A stretch of DNA of 64,000 nt from Alkalimonas cellulosilytica (GTDB lineage: Bacteria; Pseudomonadota; Gammaproteobacteria; Enterobacterales; Alteromonadaceae). The notes below the pieces were generated by a model that saw only the letters and a list, made by a program, of their open reading frames with translations, did no database searches and was not told the origin of the DNA. The first letter of the stretch is position 1. The number at the start of each line of letters is the position of its first letter. Where the stretch lies: the NCBI RefSeq assembly GCF_036325985.1, contig NZ_JAUHLI010000011.1, positions 101,979 through 165,978 on the forward strand, written 5' to 3'. Position numbers and translations under genes: made by a program. Positions 7,246 through 16,014 of this stretch are shown here, one piece after another.

Positions 7246-9792
7246 ATGAAAAAAATTCTGCTTGTTCTGCTGCTTACCTGTAGTTTACCTGCACTTGCTG
7301 TCTGGCCGGATACTTCTTTTGATGCTGAGGTACCAAAGCCTGATCAGACAGCAGGCTTTGCGATGGGCGAGTGGCACTGGCGGCATGATCAGATCCAGCA
7401 CTATTTTGAGCGTTTAGCGGCCCATTCACCGCTGGCTACTTTGCAGGTGATAGGCTACAGCCATGAACGCCGGCCTTTGCTGCAGTTGGTGGTTTCATCC
7501 GAACAAAACCTGGCTCGGTTGGATAGCATTCGCCAGCAAAATCTGGCGCAAAGTCAGGGTCAAACGCTGGCAGAAGATGCGCCCGTAGTCGTCTGGCTAG
7601 GCTATGGGGTACACGGTAATGAACCCAGTGCGGCCCATGCGGCTGTGGCGCTGGCGTATTACCTGACGGCGGCACAAAGCACTGAGGTGCAGCAGTGGCT
7701 GGATGAAGCGGTGATCATTATTCAGCCCAGTCTGAACCCGGACGGGCATGATCGCTTTTCGCATTGGGTCAATATGCATCGGGGTAAGACACCGGTAGCC
7801 GATCCGCAGCACCGCGAGCATGTCGAGCCCTGGCCCAATGGTCGCCCCAACCATTACTGGTTTGATTTAAACCGGGACTGGTTGCTGCTGCAACATCCGG
7901 AAAGTCAGGCCCGGATCAGCGAGTACCATCGCTGGTTACCACAGGTCTTGGGGGATTTTCATGAAATGGGCACCAACAGCACCTATTTTTTCCAGCCGGG
8001 GATCCCCAGTCGCAATTACCCGCTGACACCCGAGCGCAATTTTGAACTGACCCGCACCTTGGCAGAGTTCCATGCCGCAACTCTGGATCAGGCGAAAGAG
8101 CTGTATTACACCGAAGAAAGTTTTGATGACTTTTACATTGGCAAAGGCTCCACCTACCCGGATGTGACCGGTGGTATTGGTATTTTGTATGAGCAGGCCA
8201 GCAGCCGCGGCCATGTGCAGGAGTCCATCCATGGGCTCTTGACCTTTGAACGGACCATTCGTAATCAGTTGCTGACGTCGTTATCAACCATCCGCGGCGC
8301 GGTGGAATACCGGGTTGAGTTGCAGCGCTATCAGCAGGATTTTTTCCGCCTCGGTCAAACTGAAGCTCGGCAGGAAAATTTTCGTGGTTACATGCTAACC
8401 GAGGCGGAGGATAAAAGCCGGCTGCATGCACTGCTTCGGCTGTTGCGCCAGCATCAGATTGAGGTCTATCCACTGCAACGCGACTGGCAGGATGGTCAGT
8501 ACAGCTACAAGGCGGGGGAAAGTTATTTTGTCCCCTTGCAACAAGCCCAGTATCGGCTGCTAAAAGGCGCTTTTAGTACCCGCAAAAATTTCCCGGACAA
8601 TACCTTTTACGATGTATCCAGCTGGACTTTACCTTACGCCTACAACATCGAGTATCGTCAGGTACAGCGTGATCCGGCCAGAGCCCTGGCCAATGAGCCT
8701 TGGGTTGAAGTCGTTCAGTCTGTGCCGGCACCAGAGGCTGGTGCTTATGCCTATGCGTTTGGCTGGCAAGATCAGCAGGCCCCTTTATTGCTGCAGGCGC
8801 TGCTGGCTGAAGGCGTGGTGGCCAGAATGGCTCAGGCTGATTTTACAGCCATCAGCAGTGACGGTCCTCAGTCGTTTGTTGCTGGCTCAGTGCTGATCCC
8901 GGCGGGTTTACAGCAAGAGCCTGATTGGTTTGCCCGTTTGCAAGCAGCTCAGCAGCGCTTTGCGTTGCCGGTCTTTGCCATTCAAACGGGTTTAACGCCA
9001 GCAGGCAGTGATCTTGGTAGTTTCCGTTTTGTGCCGGTGCAGTTGCCTCAGGTGCTGCTGATTGCCGGGCCTGGTATTAATTCGACCGAAGCGGGTGAGC
9101 TTTGGTACAACCTGGAACGTTTGGCAGGGATCTCACCGAGTATGGTAGAACCTGAGCGTTTTAGTCGCATTGATTTAAGCCGTTACAGCCACATCATCTT
9201 GCCAGATGGCAGCTACCAACAATGGAACAGTGCTGAGCAAGAAGCACTCCGGCGCTGGTTGAATGACGGGGGGATTCTTTGGGGGCAAAAACGCGCGGTG
9301 AGCTGGCTGGTGCAGCATGAGTTGCTGCAGGCTCAGGTTTGGCAACCGGCGGAAATGAACCGGATGATTTCCCACCAGCAGCTCAGATACAGTGATCAGG
9401 AAGCGCTGGCTGCCCGACAACGCATTGCCGGAGCTATTTTTGAAGCAGAGCTGGATCGCAGCCATCCGCTTACCTTTGGCTTGCCGCGTGATCGCCTGCC
9501 CTTGTTTAAAAATAGCACCTTGCTGCTGCAACCCTCGCACGCTCCTTTTGTAAATGTCGCGCTGTACAGTGAGCAGCCACATCTGGCTGGCTATACAGCA
9601 CCGGAGCTGGTACCGCGCATTGGCCAGGCCGCGGCCTTACTGGCACACAACCATGGCCGGGGGCGGGTGATTGCGATGACGGATAACCCGGTTTTCCGGG
9701 GCTACTTTAAAGGCTCCAGCCGATTGTTGGTCAATGCTATTTACCTGGGGCACAGCTTCAATACCCGGTTGCAAGCGGAAGAGGACGAATAA
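7246..9792 (+). CDS. M14 family zinc metallopeptidase, exported
   Basis: About 848 residues from the ATG at 7246, which begins a clean signal peptide (MKKILLVLLLTCSLPALA); the in-frame GTG at 7201 would bury it. The M14 carboxypeptidase fold is shown by HGNEPSAAHA (zinc ligands H and E, about residues 122-126), LNPDGHDRF, FDLNRDWL and the third zinc region DFHEMGTNS. The last ~250 residues resemble a class I glutamine-amidotransferase-like domain (PQVLLIAGPGINS, YSHIILPDGSY). The gene probably encodes a secreted or periplasmic peptidase. With a complete type II secretion operon in the same window it is a candidate substrate, but that is inference. Confidence 0.9.
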   Translation: MKKILLVLLLTCSLPALAVWPDTSFDAEVPKPDQTAGFAMGEWHWRHDQIQHYFERLAAHSPLATLQVIGYSHERRPLLQLVVSSEQNLARLDSIRQQNLAQSQGQTLAEDAPVVVWLGYGVHGNEPSAAHAAVALAYYLTAAQSTEVQQWLDEAVIIIQPSLNPDGHDRFSHWVNMHRGKTPVADPQHREHVEPWPNGRPNHYWFDLNRDWLLLQHPESQARISEYHRWLPQVLGDFHEMGTNSTYFFQPGIPSRNYPLTPERNFELTRTLAEFHAATLDQAKELYYTEESFDDFYIGKGSTYPDVTGGIGILYEQASSRGHVQESIHGLLTFERTIRNQLLTSLSTIRGAVEYRVELQRYQQDFFRLGQTEARQENFRGYMLTEAEDKSRLHALLRLLRQHQIEVYPLQRDWQDGQYSYKAGESYFVPLQQAQYRLLKGAFSTRKNFPDNTFYDVSSWTLPYAYNIEYRQVQRDPARALANEPWVEVVQSVPAPEAGAYAYAFGWQDQQAPLLLQALLAEGVVARMAQADFTAISSDGPQSFVAGSVLIPAGLQQEPDWFARLQAAQQRFALPVFAIQTGLTPAGSDLGSFRFVPVQLPQVLLIAGPGINSTEAGELWYNLERLAGISPSMVEPERFSRIDLSRYSHIILPDGSYQQWNSAEQEALRRWLNDGGILWGQKRAVSWLVQHELLQAQVWQPAEMNRMISHQQLRYSDQEALAARQRIAGAIFEAELDRSHPLTFGLPRDRLPLFKNSTLLLQPSHAPFVNVALYSEQPHLAGYTAPELVPRIGQAAALLAHNHGRGRVIAMTDNPVFRGYFKGSSRLLVNAIYLGHSFNTRLQAEEDE

Positions 9793-9832
9793 AGCAGGTG
9801 TGCCGTCAAAAGCGACAAGGATGGCGTTACAA

Positions 9833-9860
9833 GACGGCGACTAATGTTGTCGCCTGTCTT
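9833..9860. terminator. Possible terminator hairpin between convergent M14 and comF genes
   Basis: Inverted repeat GGCGAC (9836-9841) / GTCGCC (9849-9854), extended outward by GAC/GTC with one bulged base, overlaps the comF stop codon. The following T-rich stretch is short, so the call is weak. Confidence 0.35.
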
Positions 9861-10557
9861 TGGCGGTAATGGCTAAGGTCCAGAGCTGAACCGGCGCGGC
9901 TCCCCCTTGCTGCAGGCAACGGCACGCCTGTTGCAAAGTACTGCCTGTGGTGATGACATCATCGACCAGCGCGATCTGGCCAAGTTGTGTCAGCTGTGTG
10001 CGAAAGGCCGGGTTTAATTGAAACAGTCGTTTGGTGTTGTGCTGGCGTTGCCAGCGTTTTAATTGCCGCTGATGCAGCCCACTGCGCTGACGTTGCAGCA
10101 GCGGCAACACCGGGATCTGCCAGGCTTTTGCTAACACCTCAGCTAACAGTTTTGCCTGATTGAAACCCCGGGCCAGATAACGCCGGGTTGGCATCGGGAT
10201 GTAGCACAGGCAATCCGGTAGCGGAAAACCTGCTGCCTGATACTGCGTTGCCAACTGATGAAATTGCTGCTGCAGCCAGTGGCCGGCAGCCAGCTGCTGT
10301 TGGAGCTTCCATTGGCTGATGGCATAATCGTAAGGCGGTTGGTACCAGCTTAAGCTAAGCAAGCGCTCAGCATGCAGTTTAGGTAAGCCTTGTTGCACAG
10401 CGGGTAGCCACAGCAAATTACCTTGATAAAAGACGATATCAAAGCCAGGCAAGGCGTGTTGGCAGCAACTGCACATTTGTTGTCCGGCCTGATGCACCGG
10501 CAAGTCGCACCACAGACAGCGGTTCGGCATCAGCTGGTGCAGGATTTTTTGTAACAT
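9841..10557 (-). CDS. comF: ComF family phosphoribosyltransferase-like protein
   Basis: A 238-residue protein with the ComF layout. An N-terminal zinc-finger-like pair, CLWC (residues 14-17) and CSCC (about 29-32), precedes a type I phosphoribosyltransferase domain with the PRPP loop ALVDDVITTGST near residue 200. In naturally competent bacteria ComF helps import or process transforming DNA; elsewhere it is linked to DNA repair, and its reaction is unclear. It is divergent from bioH with almost no intergenic space, a gene pair conserved in many Gammaproteobacteria. Confidence 0.92.
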   Translation of the reverse strand: MLQKILHQLMPNRCLWCDLPVHQAGQQMCSCCQHALPGFDIVFYQGNLLWLPAVQQGLPKLHAERLLSLSWYQPPYDYAISQWKLQQQLAAGHWLQQQFHQLATQYQAAGFPLPDCLCYIPMPTRRYLARGFNQAKLLAEVLAKAWQIPVLPLLQRQRSGLHQRQLKRWQRQHNTKRLFQLNPAFRTQLTQLGQIALVDDVITTGSTLQQACRCLQQGGAAPVQLWTLAITAKDRRQH

Positions 10558-10586
10558 AAATGTTTATCTGGCGTTTATTTTGGAGT

Positions 10587-11354
10587 ATGGAACAGGTGAG
10601 CGAGCAGAGCAAGCCGGACTTGGTATTACTGCATGGCTGGGGAATGAATCAGGCGGTTTGGCTGCAATGGTTAGCGCTTTTGCAGCGCGACTGGCAGGTA
10701 AATACGCTGGATTTGCCCGGTTTCGGGCTGAGCAAAAACTGCCCTGAACCCTATGCTTTGGCGGCACTGGCTGAGCAGTTGCAGCCACAACTGCCGGCCA
10801 AAGCTGTGCTGTGTGGCTGGTCATTGGGAGGCCTGGTTGCGATTGAGTTAGCCAAACGCTACCCGCAGCAGGTGCAGGCATTGGTATTGTTGGCCTCCAC
10901 GCCTTGTTTTATGGCACAAGCCGACTGGCCCGGCATGTCGGCGCGCATCTTCAGCCAGTTTCAGCAGCAGCTCAGCCACAACATCCCGTTGACTATTCAG
11001 CGCTTTCTGGCGATTCAGGCGATGGGCAGCCCTAGTGCCAAAGACGATATCAAGCAGCTGCGACAGGCCATTTTGCAGCTGCCCGAACCGCAGCAAGTAG
11101 CTGTGGTGGGTGGCCTGGAACTGCTGCAATCCTGTGATCTGCGTGCGGAACTGGCACGGCTCCAGGTGCCGGTATTTGCTGGTTTTGGCCGGTTGGATAC
11201 ATTGGTCCCAATTGCAGTGCAGCCTGCCTTGCAACAGCTGATGCCCGCTGTTCAGACGCATTGTTTTCCCCATGCTTCGCACGCGCCTTTTATTTCGCAC
11301 CCTGTCGAAAGTGCCGCCTGGTTACGGCAGATCCAGCAGCAATTACCGGCTTAA
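10587..11354 (+). CDS. bioH: Pimeloyl-[acyl-carrier protein] methyl ester esterase
   Basis: An alpha/beta hydrolase of about 255 residues. It cleaves the methyl ester of pimeloyl-ACP and so ends the disguised fatty-acid phase of biotin synthesis. Visible are LLHGWGMNQAVW (oxyanion region), the nucleophile elbow GWSLGGL (Ser about residue 80), the acid in FGRLDTLVP and the histidine in PHASHAPFISHP. The start is uncertain: ATG at 10560 and 10587 and GTG at 10596 are all in frame, and GGAG at 10582-10585 best serves the GTG. It is divergent from comF. Confidence 0.9.
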   Translation: MEQVSEQSKPDLVLLHGWGMNQAVWLQWLALLQRDWQVNTLDLPGFGLSKNCPEPYALAALAEQLQPQLPAKAVLCGWSLGGLVAIELAKRYPQQVQALVLLASTPCFMAQADWPGMSARIFSQFQQQLSHNIPLTIQRFLAIQAMGSPSAKDDIKQLRQAILQLPEPQQVAVVGGLELLQSCDLRAELARLQVPVFAGFGRLDTLVPIAVQPALQQLMPAVQTHCFPHASHAPFISHPVESAAWLRQIQQQLPA

Positions 11355-11385
11355 TTGGCCCCACACACTTTATTTTTTACCCGAA

Positions 11386-11404
11386 ATGGTTAATAATTAA
11401 CCAT
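11386..11404. promoter_or_regulatory. Perfect 9-bp inverted repeat upstream of the small rod-like gene
   Basis: ATGGTTAAT and ATTAACCAT flank a single central A, 26 bp before the start at 11430. The site is AT-rich and has no T-tract, so it fits a dimeric regulator's operator better than a terminator for bioH. Confidence 0.45.
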
Positions 11405-11429
11405 TGCAGTCCGATAAAATGAGGTGCCT

Positions 11430-11726
11430 ATGAACATCCAATCGGCTTTTGCTTCCGGCATGCAAGGCTTGCAGTCGGCCAGCGATGGTGTGACCCAGAG
11501 CACACTCAATATCAACCGGCAAACCCAGCGCCAGGCTGATCCTGCAGCCAATACTGAGGCCGCGCAAAATGCTCAGCAACCAGTTCAAGCGGCCTCAACT
11601 TCGTTGCCAAGCCTGGAAGCCAGCCTGGTGGATCTTACTGTGCAGCAACGATTGGCAGAAGCCAATGTCCGTTCCATTGAAACAGCCAGCAGTGTGCTCG
11701 GCACCTTGATTGATACCAAGGCTTAG
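11430..11726 (+). CDS. Small protein resembling a flagellar rod/hook N-terminal segment
   Basis: 98 residues from the ATG at 11430, with GAGG at 11421-11424; an in-frame GTG at 11424 is less likely. The first ~30 residues (MNIQSAFASGMQGLQSASD) resemble the N-terminal helix of axial flagellar proteins. A Gln/Ala-rich low-complexity middle is followed by a C-terminal helix (LEASLVDLTVQQRLAEANV) of the same style. No other flagellar gene is present, so a flagellar role is speculative. It lies 5 bp before the HExxH gene, implying one transcript. Confidence 0.7.
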   Translation: MNIQSAFASGMQGLQSASDGVTQSTLNINRQTQRQADPAANTEAAQNAQQPVQAASTSLPSLEASLVDLTVQQRLAEANVRSIETASSVLGTLIDTKA

Positions 11727-11731
11727 TCGTT

Positions 11732-12568
11732 ATGCTGATCACCTCGCACTATCCCAATGTTAGCCTGAATACCGCCAATCCAGCGACGGAAATGGCGCGT
11801 CGGGATAATCAGCGACGGGATCTGTTTGAACCGGTACAGGAAGCCGCCAAGAACTCGGCAGAAAAGCCGATTGCCAGCGACGACAAAGCGAAGCAACAGC
11901 AGCCTCCTGCTAGTAATAATTTGCAGCGTAACGAGCAAGCGGATACTGAAACTGGTGCTGCGGTTCGTGGTCGGGAGCAGGATGCAGAGCGGGATCAAGA
12001 AAGTCGTTCTAAGGATGAACAACAGCGTCAGCAAGAGCGTGCTGAGCAGCAGGAGCTGCGTGAGCTGCAGGCGCGCGATCGTGAAGTCCGTGCCCACGAA
12101 CAAGCACATGCAGCGGTGGGCGGCCAATACGCCAGTGCGCCTACTTACACTTATGAGCGCGGCCCGGACGGCAATCAATACGCTGTAGGCGGTGAAGTAC
12201 AAATTGATCTGTCTGAGATCCCCGGCGACCCGCAGGCTACCGTGCAAAAAATGCAGCAAGTACGCGCTGCGGCTTTGGCCCCAGTGGAGCCTTCAGCTGC
12301 CGATCGGCGTATTGCCGCAGACGCCAGCCGACGTATGCTGGCAGCCAGAGCCGAGATGGCCAAAGAAGCGATAAGCCGCAGTAATGAGCCCTCAACACCG
12401 CGCCGGGCGATGGCCGATACGTCTGCCGAAGAGCAGATCCGGGTGCCAGCAGCCAATACGGCTGCAGCGTCTGACAAAGAAACGCTGCAACGGCGTAATG
12501 ACGTCATTGCCGGGTTTTACCAGCAAGCCACCAGGCCCTCGCTGACTAGTCTGCGTCAACAAGTCTAA
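11732..12568 (+). CDS. SprA-related putative metalloprotease
   Basis: 278 residues. The N-terminal ~110 residues are charged and Gln/Glu/Arg-rich, probably disordered or coiled coil. A conserved core follows, with an HExxH zinc motif (HEQAH, residues 122-126) continuing as AAVGGQYASAPTYTYERGPDG and AVGGEVQIDLS. This matches the SprA-related / CJM1_0395 putative metalloprotease family. No signal peptide is seen. The C-terminal part is helical and then low-complexity. Substrate and role are unknown. It is the second gene of a pair with the small rod-like protein and is followed by a terminator. Confidence 0.85.
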   Translation: MLITSHYPNVSLNTANPATEMARRDNQRRDLFEPVQEAAKNSAEKPIASDDKAKQQQPPASNNLQRNEQADTETGAAVRGREQDAERDQESRSKDEQQRQQERAEQQELRELQARDREVRAHEQAHAAVGGQYASAPTYTYERGPDGNQYAVGGEVQIDLSEIPGDPQATVQKMQQVRAAALAPVEPSAADRRIAADASRRMLAARAEMAKEAISRSNEPSTPRRAMADTSAEEQIRVPAANTAAASDKETLQRRNDVIAGFYQQATRPSLTSLRQQV

Positions 12569-12579
12569 TCGACTGCTTT

Positions 12580-12608
12580 ACCGGGCATTAGCCACTGCCC
12601 GGTTTTTA
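12580..12608 (+). terminator. Rho-independent terminator after the SprA-related gene
   Basis: 8-bp stem ACCGGGCA (12580-12587) / TGCCCGGT (12596-12603) with an 8-nt loop, followed by a TTTTT tract, placed between convergent genes. Confidence 0.85.
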
Positions 12609-12614
12609 TCGTTG

Positions 12615-14930
12615 TTACTTTTTCAGTTTCGCCAGTGCGTCGGCAAAGGCATTGCCCATGGCGGCGTTGGCTGGGGCTGCAGCCTTGGCCGGCTTGGCGG
12701 CACGGGGCTGCTGGTTTTTGCCTTTGCTGGCGGGGGCTTTCGCTGTTGAGGCCTGGCCTGGCTGCTCGTCCATCCGCATGGTGAGTGCAATGCGCTTGCG
12801 CTCTTTATCCACATCCAGCACTTTCACCTTAACGATATCCCCGGCTTTCACCACCTTGTGCGGATCACTGACAAAGGTATCGGACAAGGAGGAGATATGC
12901 ACCAGGCCATCCTGATGCACGCCGATATCGACAAAGGCACCAAAGTTGGTGACGTTGGTGACCACGCCTTCCAGCAGCATGGCAGGTTTTAAGTCGTCGA
13001 TGGTAGTGACGCCTTCTTTGAAGCTGGCCATTTTAAACTCTGGCCGGGGATCCCGGCCGGGTTTTTCCAGCTCAGCTAAAATGTCGCTGATGGTCGGAAT
13101 GCCAAAGTGAGCATCGGCAAAGTCGTCCGGCTTCAGTTTGCTGATAAAGTCGCTGTTGCCGAGAATGTCCTGCACCGATTTTTGGTGCTGGGCCAGAATC
13201 TTTTCAACCACCGGGTAGGCTTCCGGGTGCACGCCGGAGGCATCCAGCGGATTATCACCGGCACTAATGCGCATAAAGCCGGCGGCTTGTTCAAAGGCTT
13301 TGGGCCCGAGCCGGGCTACTTTGAGCAACTCTTTGCGGTTGCTAAAACGGCCATGTTGCTCACGGTGCAGCACGATGTTTTGTGCCAGGGTTTTATTCAA
13401 GCCTGCCACCTTGCTCAGTAAAGGAACCGAGGCGGTATTCAAATCAACACCGACCGCGTTCACACAGTCTTCGACCACGGCCTCCAGCGATTTGCTGAGC
13501 AGGCTCTGGTTGACATCGTGCTGATACTGGCCCACCCCGATGGCTTTGGGTTCAATTTTCACCAGCTCTGCCAGCGGGTCTTGTAAGCGCCGGCCGATGG
13601 AAACCGCACCGCGGTAGGAGACATCCAGATCCGGAAATTCCTGGGCAGCAAACTCAGAGGCTGAATAGACCGAAGCGCCGGCTTCCGATACCATGATTTT
13701 GGTGAGTTTGAGTTCCGGATGTTTTTTCATCAGCTCGGCTACTAACTGGTCGGTTTCACGCGACGCGGTGCCATTACCAATCGCCACCAGCTCTGGTTTG
13801 AATTGCTGACACAGATTTTGCAATGTGCGCAGGGACTTGTCCCAGTGATTTTGCGGCGCGTGTGGGAAAATGGTCTGGCTGCTCAGCAGCTTGCCGGTTT
13901 CATCCAGCATCACCACTTTCACGCCGGTACGCAGGCCCGGATCCAGCGCCATGGTCGGGCGCAGGCCGGCCGGTGCGGCCATCAGCAAGTCTTTCATATT
14001 GCGGGCAAATACCTGAATGGCTTCAGCTTCAGCGCGCTCACGTAGCTCGCTCAGCAGATCATTTTCCAGGTGCAGGTGCAGTTTGACTTTCCAGGTCCAT
14101 TGCGCGACGGTCTGCAAAAAAGCATCCGCTGGGCGACCTTCATTGCTCAGGTTAAAATGGCTGGCGACCAGTGCAATGCAGCGCTGGTGCGCTTCGGTTT
14201 CATCGCTGTCCGGCAGCAGTTGCAACTGCAGGAAACCTTCGTTGCGGCCGCGGAACATCGCCAGCGCCCGGTGTGAGGGCAGTTGCCGCCATAACTCACT
14301 GTGCTCAAAATAATCGCGGAATTTGGCACCTTCTTTTTCTTTACCGGCCACCACGCTGCTTTTGAGGACGCCATGCTGGCTGAGCTGCTGACGTAACCGG
14401 GCCAACAGGTTGGCATCTTCGGCAAAGCGTTCCATCAAAATGTACTTCACGCCATCCAGCACGGCTTTGCTGTCGCTGTAACCGGCTTCAGGGTTCAAAA
14501 AGCGGTCTGCTTCCTGCTCCGGATTCAGGTTCGGGTTGGCCAGCAACGCATCGGCCAAAGGTTCAAGGCCTGCTTCAATTGCCATCTGGCCTTTGGTGCG
14601 GCGCTTCGGCTTAAAGGGCAGGTACAAATCTTCCAGCCGGGTTTTGTTATCGGCCGCAAGAATATCTTGTTGCAGTTCAGGGGACAGTTTGCCCTGTTCG
14701 GCGATGGTTTTTAAAATCAGCTGACGCCGCTCTTCCAGTTCGCGCAAGTACGACAGCCGCTGTTCCAGCGTACGTAACTGGGTGTCATCCAGGCCACCAG
14801 TGACTTCTTTGCGGTAACGAGCGATAAAAGGCACGGTGGCGCCGTCGTCCAGCAATTGAATGGTGGCATGCACCTGTTCGGGGCGAGCGGCGATTTCAGC
14901 AGCGATTTGTTGTTCAAGCTTGATGGTCAT
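12615..14930 (-). CDS. tex: Tex family transcription accessory protein
   Basis: 771 residues, the usual Tex length. The N-terminal helical domain carries PFIARYRKEVTGGLDD. A YqgF/RNase H-like domain (MALDPGLRTGVKVVML) comes in the middle, then helix-hairpin-helix motifs, and an S1 RNA-binding domain near residues 650-720 (VTNVTNFGAFVDIGVHQDG). The tail is Ala/Lys/Pro-rich low complexity. Tex is a conserved nucleic-acid-binding protein linked to transcription and toxin expression, of uncertain mechanism. It has a good RBS (AGGAAA), and greB lies 101 bp upstream on the same strand. Confidence 0.95.
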   Translation of the reverse strand: MTIKLEQQIAAEIAARPEQVHATIQLLDDGATVPFIARYRKEVTGGLDDTQLRTLEQRLSYLRELEERRQLILKTIAEQGKLSPELQQDILAADNKTRLEDLYLPFKPKRRTKGQMAIEAGLEPLADALLANPNLNPEQEADRFLNPEAGYSDSKAVLDGVKYILMERFAEDANLLARLRQQLSQHGVLKSSVVAGKEKEGAKFRDYFEHSELWRQLPSHRALAMFRGRNEGFLQLQLLPDSDETEAHQRCIALVASHFNLSNEGRPADAFLQTVAQWTWKVKLHLHLENDLLSELRERAEAEAIQVFARNMKDLLMAAPAGLRPTMALDPGLRTGVKVVMLDETGKLLSSQTIFPHAPQNHWDKSLRTLQNLCQQFKPELVAIGNGTASRETDQLVAELMKKHPELKLTKIMVSEAGASVYSASEFAAQEFPDLDVSYRGAVSIGRRLQDPLAELVKIEPKAIGVGQYQHDVNQSLLSKSLEAVVEDCVNAVGVDLNTASVPLLSKVAGLNKTLAQNIVLHREQHGRFSNRKELLKVARLGPKAFEQAAGFMRISAGDNPLDASGVHPEAYPVVEKILAQHQKSVQDILGNSDFISKLKPDDFADAHFGIPTISDILAELEKPGRDPRPEFKMASFKEGVTTIDDLKPAMLLEGVVTNVTNFGAFVDIGVHQDGLVHISSLSDTFVSDPHKVVKAGDIVKVKVLDVDKERKRIALTMRMDEQPGQASTAKAPASKGKNQQPRAAKPAKAAAPANAAMGNAFADALAKLKK

Positions 14931-15031
14931 GCATGTTTCCTATGGCCAGCTTTCAGAATCAAAACTGGCGGTCACAAAATAATTGGGATGAATTGTCCCT
15001 GTTCTTCAGAAAAAAATCCAATGGCAATTGC

Positions 15032-15523
15032 TCAGCTGCCGTCTTCTGCATCAACCCGGTACTCGATGCGATTGATAATCCAGTTTTTCCGGCCGGTCGG
15101 TGTCGGCACCTGCACCTCATCATCGATTTGCTTGCCGAGCAAGGCGCGGGCCATCGGTGCATCGATGGAGATGTAATCCCGCCGGCCATAGATTTCATCC
15201 GGGCCTACGATGCGAAAACAGCGTACTTCGCCGTCGTCGTTCTCCACCTCGACCCAGGCACCAAAAAACACCTTGCCCTCTTGCTCAGGTGCGTAATCCA
15301 CCGCCTTGAGTACTTCCAACCGCTTCCGAATAAAACGGACCCGGCGGTCAATGTCACGCAGTTGCTTTTTGTTGTACTGGTAATCTGCATTCTCGCTACG
15401 ATCACCAAGACTGGCCGCCCAACTGACTTTTTGTGTTACTTCGGGGCGTTTTACCCGCCACAGCTGGTCCAGCTCTTGTTGCAGCTTCAGGTAACCTTGC
15501 CGGCTGATTAAGTTGGTTCTCAT
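15032..15523 (-). CDS. greB: Transcription elongation factor GreB
   Basis: About 163 residues from the ATG at 15523; an in-frame TTG at 15544 would add seven residues not usual in GreB. The N-terminal coiled coil that enters the RNA polymerase secondary channel is visible, with the tip motif SLGDRSENADYQYNKKQL carrying the acidic residues that stimulate transcript cleavage. A C-terminal FKBP-like domain (GRRDYISIDAPMARALLG) follows. GreB rescues backtracked polymerase. It is separated from ompR by a small lipoprotein gene. Confidence 0.95.
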   Translation of the reverse strand: MRTNLISRQGYLKLQQELDQLWRVKRPEVTQKVSWAASLGDRSENADYQYNKKQLRDIDRRVRFIRKRLEVLKAVDYAPEQEGKVFFGAWVEVENDDGEVRCFRIVGPDEIYGRRDYISIDAPMARALLGKQIDDEVQVPTPTGRKNWIINRIEYRVDAEDGS

Positions 15524-15659
15524 GCGAAGCCCGGTTGTTGCCAATGAACAGATCCTGCTTCATGGGGGCATTACCACTCAATTTAAAGCCTTCGCTGGCG
15601 GTAAACCGGCATCTGGTCACAAAGTTTACTCCACAACATGGATTGTACAAAAAATAAAC

Positions 15660-15665
15660 TATAAT
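15660..15665 (+). promoter_or_regulatory. TATAAT -10 element upstream of the small lipoprotein
   Basis: A consensus -10 hexamer lies 28 bp before the ATG at 15693, with a strong GGGAGG ribosome site between. No convincing -35 lies at 16-18 bp (CATGGA at 17). Confidence 0.4.
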
Positions 15666-15692
15666 TAGAGTGAGATTGGGAGGTACCTGCAG

Positions 15693-15914
15693 ATGAAAAA
15701 GACGATACTATCGATATGCTCTATAGCGTTGTTGAGTGCAAGTGGCTGTTCGTCAGTGACTCAGCCAGATTATGTCTGGGTGATGGATTACGAGCAAATG
15801 CGCCTGGTAGAAGCGGCCAATCGCAACAGCTCTTTGCCGAACCAGATGCACTGGGTGAATCCACCGATGAAGCGAATCCCCCGGGCTGAATACGAGCGAA
15901 TGCGGCAGCAGTAA
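15693..15914 (+). CDS. Small lipoprotein of unknown function
   Basis: 73 residues with an N-terminal signal (MKKTILSICSIALLSASGC) that ends in a lipobox-like ASGC, so probably acylated and held in the envelope. The mature ~54 residues contain DYVWVMDYEQMRLVEAANR and an Arg-rich end. I do not recognise the family. It has its own -10 element and terminator and sits between divergent greB and ompR. A strong Shine-Dalgarno (GGGAGG) supports expression. Confidence 0.75.
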   Translation: MKKTILSICSIALLSASGCSSVTQPDYVWVMDYEQMRLVEAANRNSSLPNQMHWVNPPMKRIPRAEYERMRQQ

Positions 15915-15947
15915 AGACGGACAGAAAAACTTTGTAACACTGTTTTC

Positions 15948-15977
15948 AAACCCGGGGCTCTTCCCCGGGTTTGTTTT
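15948..15977 (+). terminator. Rho-independent terminator after the small lipoprotein
   Basis: 10-bp perfect stem AAACCCGGGG (15948-15957) / CCCCGGGTTT (15963-15972) with a 5-nt loop, then GTTTT. It separates the lipoprotein from ompR; the ompR promoter must lie in or after it (TATAGT at 15981-15986 is a possible -10). Confidence 0.8.
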
Positions 15978-16014
15978 GGTTTATAGTGGAAAAAAAGTGA
16001 CAGGGTGCCTGGGC

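Noticed and set aside
11391..11417. Possible FliA (sigma-28) promoter, TAATAATT-N11-TCCGATAA, before the rod-like gene
   Set aside because: The -10 resembles GCCGATAA, but transcription would begin about 6 nt before the ATG, leaving no room for a normal leader, and the -35 match is only partial.
15643..15665. Full sigma-70 promoter TTGTAC ... TATAAT before the small lipoprotein
   Set aside because: The spacer is only 11 bp; only the -10 is kept.
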